NCBI GenBank assembly: GCA_021151605.1
Contig: JAGKWZ010000241.1
Location: forward strand, 1 to 9,799
DNA from: Verrucomicrobiaceae bacterium
GTDB taxonomy: Bacteria > Verrucomicrobiota > Verrucomicrobiia > Verrucomicrobiales > Verrucomicrobiaceae
DNA length: 9,799 bases
Direction: 5' to 3'
The notes under the pieces were generated by a model, which searched no databases, was not told the origin of the DNA, and saw nothing but the letters and a program-made list of their open reading frames with translations. This document shows, piece by piece, positions 1 through 7,100 of this stretch. The position numbers and the translations under genes are program-made. Positions within the stretch are counted from its first letter, which is position 1; each line of letters starts with the position of its first letter.

Positions 1-432
1 GGCTGATCTTGGTAGGGACGCGTGACTGCTTGGTGGCGAGCATCTTTTTCTCGTCAGCGGTGAGTTGGTTGGCTTTCTTGCGGTCGTAGAGGCCGTTGGC
101 GAGGTCAAAACCGCCTGTCTTGGCATCGGCGATGTTCACACTCGTTGGGGAGATGGTTGCCTGGCAGATACGGTCGGCCTTGCTGTCGCTGCGCTCCACC
201 CTTCGGGCAGCCTGCGGGGCCTTGGGGGCTTTGCCGCGTGGTTTGCGGCTGCTCTGGCGTCCTGTTCGCCGCGCTGCTCGAGCTTCTTTAAATACTCGGC
301 CTGCTCCTGGGTGTGGCGTTCTTTGGCCCTCTCTCGCATGACGGCGACGGCGGCTTCGAGCGTCTCGCGGCGGGGATGCTCAGGCCATCGCGCAACGGGG
401 CGCTGTCGGAATCGGCGGCACGGCATGCCCAT
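1..432 (-). pseudogene. Unrecognised coding remnant, apparently frameshifted; runs off left edge
   Basis: This 493-bp stretch downstream of the kinase holds no intact gene that I recognise. From an ATG at 432 one frame stays open to a TGA at 136-138 (98 codons). Its first half looks protein-like, with a charged, helical, Glu/Lys/Arg/Gln-rich stretch (MRERAKERHTQEQAEYLKKL), but its second half turns into Pro/Arg-rich sequence typical of a wrong frame. The adjacent frame is open from about position 243 to the window edge and reads like normal protein there (for example TGGFDLANGLYDRKK and QLTADEKKMLATKQSRVPTK). The two halves would join if one A were added to the AAA run at 242-244 (TTT on the plus strand). 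Upstream of 432 the frame is closed by a stop directly before the ATG. It could be a decayed gene, a sequencing indel, or two unrelated fragments. The spacing to the kinase stop is 61 bp. No function can be assigned. Confidence 0.35.
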
Positions 433-493
433 GCCTCACGCCATGCGCCATTCCTACCATCCGCTTCGCGTCTTGGCAAAGTCCGACAGGCTG

Positions 494-3400
494 CTAGGGT
501 GCCTGTGCCGTGCCGCTCTTTCTGCGCTTGTGCATCTCGCGCAGTTCGTTTGCGGGTATCGGAATCGGGCCGATGAGGTCATTCTGGCGGTGGACGCTGA
601 GAAGTTCGGCTGCTTCGATGAGGTCAGCGGGCGCTCGGTTGTTATCGGTGAGAGGCCAGCGGGTGAAGGTGCCGCCGTAGTTGAGCAGCGTTGTGCCGTC
701 GTCGGTGATACTGGTGTAGCTGGCACCAGCACTGATGCGTATGGGAGGAGTGAGCGCCACGCCAGTGTTAGCGTTCCAGACGCGGATCTCGGGCGGGCTA
801 GTGGCTGCGGTCGTGACGAGGCGATGACCGTCGCGACTAAAGCCGATGCTGCCGACACGGACTGGATGCTGCAACTGCGGCGCGGCGAGTTTGCCCGTCG
901 CGGTGTCCCACAGGCGCACGGCGGCATCGCGGCTGCCGGTGGCTAGCAGGCTGCTGTCGGGGCTGAACTCGAGCGCTTCAATGCTGCCGCGATGAGGGAG
1001 GTAAGGAGTGACGGGATCTCCGCTCGCGCACCAATGGATGCGGGCGGGCGCGGGATACAGCGAGGCCATGCGTGCGCCCCAGGCAATCATGCGGCCATCG
1101 TAGCTGAATTTGAGGTGCCCGAGTGTTTGTGGCACGATGAAGGATGAAACTTTGCGCGCCTCAGGCAGATGCCAGATGGTGATCAATGTTTTCTCGTCAG
1201 CTATGGGGGACGCACTGGCGAACAGGTCGCCCTGAGGGCTGAAAGCATCGAGAGCGAAAGGCTCGGAGAGCTTCAGTGTGCCGGTGATTTTCACAGGGCT
1301 GCTGGAGAGGTCATGGACGGTCATGGTTTGGCGGTCGAGCGAGATCACGGCATACCGGCTGTCAGGCGAGATTTCCTCGTAGCGAACCGAGCCGCGCGCG
1401 GTGCCGAATCCATTGACCGTGAAAGCGCAAAGGGTGTGTGGAGCTTTGCTCTCATCGAGCATGCGCAATTCAAAGGCATCGCCTCCCAGCCAGATGAGCG
1501 TGCGGCCGTCGTCGCCCAGGCCGCCGCACACACCGGTGCCGGGGCAGCCGATGGAGCTGCCATCAGCCATCGAATAAATCGTAATGGCGCTGGTTTCGCC
1601 CACCTTGGTATCGCGACGAGCGAGGTAGCGCACGCTGGGGCTGGCCTTGGTGGTCACCATTTCGTCAGCGGGCGAGGCGTTTTCTGGCAACTCCCACAGG
1701 CGTGCGGTGCCGTCGAAGGAGCCGGTGAATACGCGCTTGCCATCCGGGCTGAAAAGAGCGGTGGAGACATAGGCTGCGTGATGCAGTGGCGGGCCGGAGA
1801 CGCGCCCCGAGAGCGGATCAAAGAATCGCGCCATGTTATCAAACCCCGCCGTGAGAAGTCGGGTGCCGGCGGTATTGAAGACGGCGCTGCGTATGCCCAT
1901 GCGATGGCGGATGACGACGTCTGCCGCGCCGGTGTCAGCGCGCATCAGTATCGAGTTGCGCTCGCCGAAGGCAGCGGTGGCGAGGTGAGTGCCGTCGGGA
2001 CTCCAGGTGAGTTCATAGATGACGCCGGAGTGAGGTGCCGGAGTGCCGACTTCGGTGAGGGTGTCAAGCCGCCAGATCTGCGCGTTGTTGTCACCACAGA
2101 TCACGCCCAGGAGTTTCTTGTCGGGACTGAAGCTGAGTCCGCGCACGGAACCTTTGACGCGGAAGCCAGTGCCGATGCTTTGACCCGTGGTGGCATCGTG
2201 TACGGTCACCTTTCCATCCGTGCTGCCGACGGCGATGAGTGACCCATCGCCAGACAGACCGAGGGCACGCACCGTGATGCCGATTCGCAATGGGATGGGG
2301 TTGGTTTTCCCGTCGGTGAAGACGAGATAGGCACCAGACTCAGGCTTCTTGCCCGGCTCGGCACGGATGAGCACGCTGCCGTCAGCATTCATGAGTGGTG
2401 GCAGGAGCGAGGCGGGATGCCAGCCGTTGAGTGCGTGGCTCACCTCGGAGATGACTGCTGTTTTGGTGGCGACATCCCAAAGTGTGATGGTGTCGGCCGA
2501 AGTGCCCGTGAGCAGGCGGCGGCCATCGGCAGAGAAGCGTACGAACTGCACCTGCTCCTGCGCGGGGAAGTCGGCTCCAGCATCCTCGCCGGTCTCAGTG
2601 TTCCAAAGATAAACTCGCGTATTGCCGGTCGCGGCGGCGATCCATTGACCATCCGGGCTGAAGTCGGCGGCATAGACGCGGCCCGGTGAAACGAGCGCGG
2701 CATCGCGTTTATCTCGCCACCCATTAAGCGTCCAGTGATGCAACAGCCGGGGGCACTGGTGTAGCGCGGCGGCGAGGCGCAGGGTGTGCTCGTCACGCTC
2801 CACGGGATCGTCCATTCCGCTGCGCAGTGCGGCAACGAGCCAGGGCAGGGCGCCGATGAAATCACCGTCTTCCTGACGGCGCACCGCTTCTGCGATATGC
2901 AGCCGCGTGGCACGAAGCCGCGCCTCATGAGCCTGTGATTTCTCAGCCGCAGCAGAGGCTAAGGCACGATCACCCGCCTCCTTGATGTGAATGGCAGAAA
3001 TGGCTGCCACGACGACTGCGGTGATGAGCGCCAGCACCGCGAGTGCGAGCGATGCCGCCAGTGCAGGTCGGCGCGAGGCCCAGCGCATGATTTTGCCTGA
3101 CCAGCCGACGGGGCGCGCGAGCACCGCCTTGCCTTCGATAAAGCGTGCGAGGTCATCAGCGAAGTCACGCGCCGTGGCGTAGCGGCGAGCGGGTGTTTTT
3201 TCGAGGGCCTTGAGGCAGATGGTTTCCAGATCGCGCGGGATGCTGCCATTCAGACGACGCGGTGGAAGCGGATCATCGCGGTTCACCTGCTCAAGCACAG
3301 CGGCGATCGTCTCACCCTGAAACGGTGGGCGTCCAGTCAGCGCGGCGTAGAGCACCGCGCCGAGACCATACACATCACTCAGTGCGGTGCTGCCACCTTG

Positions 3401-4063
3401 CCGAGCCTGCTCGGGCGACATGTACGCGGGCGATCCAGCGGCGGAGCCGGAGAGCGTGAGCTGGCTGTCGTCGTCAGTCAGTTTCGCGAGACCGAAGTCG
3501 GTGATGCGCGGCCTGCCGATGTCGTCACCCGATTCGATGAGAATGTTTGAGGGCTTCAGGTCACGATGCAGCACGCCTTGCTCATGCGCATGTTGCACGG
3601 CCAGCGCCACCTCATGGAGCCAGCGCGCCGCGATGCGCACCGGCACCGGCTTCTCGGCGATCACGGCGCTCAGCGTGCGGCCATGCACCAGTTCCATGAC
3701 AAAATACGGCATCCCATCCGCCTCACCGACCTCATGGATGGTGACGATGCCTGGATGCTTCAGTCGCGCCGCTGCCTGCGCCTCTTTTTGAAAGCGTGCG
3801 CGGGCGTCCGCGCCAGCGAGATCGCCACCGGGCAGGGTCTTCACCGCCACCTCACGGTCCAGCCTGCGCTGTCTGCCACGCCACACCACGCCCATGCCAC
3901 CACGCCCGATCTCCTCAAATAGCTCGCAATCCCCGAGCACTCTCGCGCCTGGTTGCATCGGCTCTTCCATCACACACAACGGGCACAGATCATCCGGCGT
4001 GCCCGCCGGGAGCCGCGCCCCACAGATCTGGCAGCGTGAGGTGGTGGTGGCAGGGGATGACAT
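494..4063 (-). CDS. Transmembrane serine/threonine protein kinase with N-terminal zinc ribbon and C-terminal WD40 repeats
   Basis: The 1189-residue product is a Hanks-type (PknB-like) Ser/Thr kinase that should transfer phosphate from ATP to protein Ser/Thr. Residues 11-30 form a CxxC...CxxC zinc-ribbon-like motif (C11, C14, C27, C30). The kinase domain spans about 45-310 with all key elements visible: glycine loop GRGGMG (53-58), VAVK lysine K75, HRDLKPSN (166-173, catalytic D168), DFG (189-191) and GSPAYMSPEQ in the activation segment (210-219). It is therefore predicted active. One hydrophobic helix (about 334-358) follows an Arg/Trp-rich flank, then a charged helical linker (361-435). From about 463 to 1140 there are many WD40-like repeats with the FSPDG...LWD signature, likely one or two beta-propellers; with this topology they would lie outside the cytoplasm. 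The ATG at 4063 is the only ATG, GTG or TTG in frame before an upstream stop at 4139-4141, but it lacks a clear Shine-Dalgarno sequence. This architecture is common in Verrucomicrobiota and Planctomycetota. Substrates are unknown. Confidence 0.95.
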   Translation of the reverse strand: MSSPATTTSRCQICGARLPAGTPDDLCPLCVMEEPMQPGARVLGDCELFEEIGRGGMGVVWRGRQRRLDREVAVKTLPGGDLAGADARARFQKEAQAAARLKHPGIVTIHEVGEADGMPYFVMELVHGRTLSAVIAEKPVPVRIAARWLHEVALAVQHAHEQGVLHRDLKPSNILIESGDDIGRPRITDFGLAKLTDDDSQLTLSGSAAGSPAYMSPEQARQGGSTALSDVYGLGAVLYAALTGRPPFQGETIAAVLEQVNRDDPLPPRRLNGSIPRDLETICLKALEKTPARRYATARDFADDLARFIEGKAVLARPVGWSGKIMRWASRRPALAASLALAVLALITAVVVAAISAIHIKEAGDRALASAAAEKSQAHEARLRATRLHIAEAVRRQEDGDFIGALPWLVAALRSGMDDPVERDEHTLRLAAALHQCPRLLHHWTLNGWRDKRDAALVSPGRVYAADFSPDGQWIAAATGNTRVYLWNTETGEDAGADFPAQEQVQFVRFSADGRRLLTGTSADTITLWDVATKTAVISEVSHALNGWHPASLLPPLMNADGSVLIRAEPGKKPESGAYLVFTDGKTNPIPLRIGITVRALGLSGDGSLIAVGSTDGKVTVHDATTGQSIGTGFRVKGSVRGLSFSPDKKLLGVICGDNNAQIWRLDTLTEVGTPAPHSGVIYELTWSPDGTHLATAAFGERNSILMRADTGAADVVIRHRMGIRSAVFNTAGTRLLTAGFDNMARFFDPLSGRVSGPPLHHAAYVSTALFSPDGKRVFTGSFDGTARLWELPENASPADEMVTTKASPSVRYLARRDTKVGETSAITIYSMADGSSIGCPGTGVCGGLGDDGRTLIWLGGDAFELRMLDESKAPHTLCAFTVNGFGTARGSVRYEEISPDSRYAVISLDRQTMTVHDLSSSPVKITGTLKLSEPFALDAFSPQGDLFASASPIADEKTLITIWHLPEARKVSSFIVPQTLGHLKFSYDGRMIAWGARMASLYPAPARIHWCASGDPVTPYLPHRGSIEALEFSPDSSLLATGSRDAAVRLWDTATGKLAAPQLQHPVRVGSIGFSRDGHRLVTTAATSPPEIRVWNANTGVALTPPIRISAGASYTSITDDGTTLLNYGGTFTRWPLTDNNRAPADLIEAAELLSVHRQNDLIGPIPIPANELREMHKRRKSGTAQAP

Positions 4064-4096
4064 GATGCGAGTGGCGGCATGGTAACGGTCATGCGA

Positions 4097-4109
4097 TTCC
4101 TCGGCAAAT
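4097..4109 (-). repeat. 13-bp exact repeat upstream of the kinase gene (copy 2 at 8744-8756)
   Basis: The 13 bases ATTTGCCGAGGAA (minus strand) occur here and again at 8744-8756, directly before the start of the 1527-residue gene. Both copies contain GAGGAA, a plausible Shine-Dalgarno core. Here the core lies 33 bases before the kinase ATG at 4063, which is too far for normal use, but 4 bases before another ATG at 4092 that is out of frame with the kinase. Whether the repeat is a regulatory site or chance is open. Confidence 0.4.
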
Positions 4110-4152
4110 GCCGCGGGATGTGGAAGGGAAAAGCGTTTTCAGCCAGCCGCAC

Positions 4153-7100
4153 TCACGGACTCGTGATGACGAAGCGCATGAACACTCCCGAATTGCCATC
4201 AATAGGCACGCTAAAGCTGTGCTGCGCACCAGTGCCGGTATCGATGATGGGTCTCCAGTTGGCAGACCGGAGCGTGGTACTCCACTCGGCACCGTAGGTG
4301 ATGCCTCTGACGCCGGGCGGTGTGGGGAAGCTCACGGTGAAATTTCCAGCACTGATCTGCGGTTGCGGGAGATGCACGCTGCTGCCTTGCGTGGGGTCGA
4401 GACCGAAGGCGAACTCGACGATGTTTGGGAGACCGTCTTGATCGAAGTCATAGGTATCTGCGCCAGAGCCGTTGTTGGCGGGCGAGCCAAAGTATAACTG
4501 CCGCCAGACTACCATGGACATGGTTTCGGGGTCGTAGGCGGTGATGCTTTCGACGAGTCCGCTGCCGCCATTGCGAAAAGCGCCGGAGATGCGGGCGCGG
4601 GCACGGATTTGCCCAGTGGGAGGCAGCGCGAGGCCGGTGAGTTCCCAGCCACCACTGATCCGCGTGCCGGTGCCGAGCGGTGTGTAGTTTGTCCCACCAT
4701 CCAGTGACAGCTCGAAGCTCACCTCTTGTGTCTCCGGCGAGGCACCGCCTCGCAGCCACTGCACGCGGTTGAGGCTCGGGACGGTGAGGCTCTGCGTGGC
4801 GGGATCATTGAACAGGCGTGCAAAGCGGCTCGCGGGAACGGGTGCCTCGGCGAGATTCGGCTGGACCGTGGTGAAGTAGCCTGCGAGCAGCACCTGGCCG
4901 TCCTCATGCACCGCTACGCCAAAGACTCCGTTGTTCGCGTTGGGATTAAAGCCAACGCTGAGCGTGCCGTCAGCATTCACCCGCGCGACGCGATTGCGCG
5001 TGGTAGGGACGGCGCCATTCGGTTGGAGCATGGTGAAGCCGCCAGCTAGCAGCACTCGCCCGTCAGCCTGCAACGCGAGGCTAAAGACGCTGTCGTTCGC
5101 ATTGGGGTCAAAGCCTGCGTCAAGCGTGCCGTCAGCGTTCACTCGCGCGATGTGATTGCGAGTGATCGCAGCGGCCGCGCCATTCGGACGGAGCGTGGTG
5201 AATTCGCCGCCGAGCAGCACTTTGTCATCGCTCTGCACAGTCACGCTATGGACGACGCCGTTGGCATTGGGGTCAAAGTCAGGGTCTAGCGTGCCATTCG
5301 CATTCACCCGTGCGATGCGGTTGCGCGTGGTTGGAGAAGCGGCACCAATCGGCTGGAGTGTCGAGAAGTCGCCGGCTATCACCATCCGGCCATCCGTCTG
5401 CACGGTCACGCATTTCACAAAGCCGTTCACATTAGGATTAAAGGAGGCGTCAAGTGTGCCAGTGGCGTTCACCCGAGCGAAGTGATTGCGAGTGGTCGGA
5501 GTCGCAGCGCCATTCGGCTGGAGCGCCGTGAAATTGCCGGCCAGCAGCACTTTTCCGTCCGCCTGAGCCCGCACGTTGGACACCGTATCGTTCGCATGGG
5601 GGTCAAATTCAGTGTCGAGCGTCCCATTGGCGTTCACTCTTGCGATGTAATTGCGGGCGACACCGCCCATCGTCGTGAAGCTACCACCGATCAGCACTTT
5701 CCCATCCGGCAGCACCTCCACGCAGGAGACCGTATCGTTCGCGTTGGGATTAAAGCCCTCGTCCAATGTGCCGTCCGCATTGAGCCGGGCGATGTAATTG
5801 CGCGGCTGGCCTAGCACCGAGATGAAACTCCCCGCGATGATCGTCTTGCCATCTGGCTGCACCGCAGAGACCAGCCCAGCCAGGCCCACCACATTGAAGT
5901 CCACCAAGTCGCTGTCTCCCGCCATAGGCGCGCTGCGGCTCACAGCGATGGCGGAGGTCTTCGTCGAGCCGTCCTCGGCGGTCACACGCACCTCCACGGT
6001 GTTTGCTCCTACATTGAGCGGGAGCACGGCGCTCGGTGTGCCGGAGGCGACGCTGGAGTAGCTGCCGCCATTGAGACGGATATGAATGCTCGCGTTTGGG
6101 TCGGCCTTCGTCGGCGTGACGATGATGCTGGTGATATAGAAATTAAGGGGATTGGTGTAGCTCGTGAGCGCAGGATTGAAGGCTGGCACCAGTGCGCCGC
6201 TGCTCGTCGTGAGCGCAGAGAGGTCGGCGTTGTTGGAAAGAGCGCCTGTGCCTTGGATGCTGAAGTTGAAAGGATTCTCGTCGGGGTCGTCCGTAACAAG
6301 GCTCAACGCCGCGCTACGGAGTCCGACACCGTTGGGATCAAAGGTGACTTGAAACGTCGTGTTCCCGCCCGGTATGACGGGAGAGGCAGGCTGCGCAGTG
6401 ACGGTGAAATCCGCCGCGTGCGCGCCGCTCACGGTGACGCTGCCGAGCGTGAGCACGCCCTGGCTGCTGTTTGTGATGATAAAGGTGCGCACGCGCGTCC
6501 CACCCGAAAGGTTCACGCTGGCAAAGTCCGTGTGGTCGGCGAGGTCGGGCGTGGCGTCGCCATCAGCGATGTTCACGCTGTTTCCACTCACGCTGATATC
6601 CGGCACTGGCAGGTAGCCGCTGAGCACGACACTGTTACCGGTGATGGTCACAAGGAACGACCCGAGACCATCGTCCGTGAAAAGCCGCGAGCCGCTGACG
6701 ACATTGTCGAAAGCGCCGGTCAGCGCTGCGTTCGAGGTGATGATGGTGAAGGTGTTTCCGCCAGTGATCGTGTTTTGAAACCCGCCCGCAAAAGTGAGCC
6801 GGAGCACGCCATCAAGCGTGAGCGGCGCGGTGCCTGTCTCGCTGAGAAAGTCGTACTGAATCCCCTTTGCCGTGCCGCCGAGCGCGAAGTGAAGCTGCAC
6901 GTTCGTGCCGAGGCTCAAGTCGCCATTGATGGCGAGGCCCGTCGCGCTGCCGCTCACGGGATCGATGCTGCCTGCGGCGAGGACGTTCGCCTCGATCGTC
7001 CCGTAGCCTTCGAGTGCGCCACCATTGAGCTGGATCAGATCATTCACCGCAGCCGTCCGCGCTCGAATCGTGCCGCCAGTGACGCGCGTGCTACCGCTGC

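Noticed and set aside
65..946. Plus-strand open frame of 293 codons across the left region
   Set aside because: Its right half is antisense to the kinase end, and the left part has no recognisable protein character, so it is not a better candidate than the minus-strand remnant.
1169..2242. Plus-strand open frame of 357 codons opposite the kinase WD40 region
   Set aside because: It lies wholly opposite well-supported WD40 repeats and shows no motif of its own.
4128..4140. Small inverted repeat GAAAA-gcg-TTTTC between the giant gene and the kinase
   Set aside because: The stem is only 5 A/T-rich pairs with a 3-base loop, and no T-tract follows in the transcription direction, so it is not a credible terminator.
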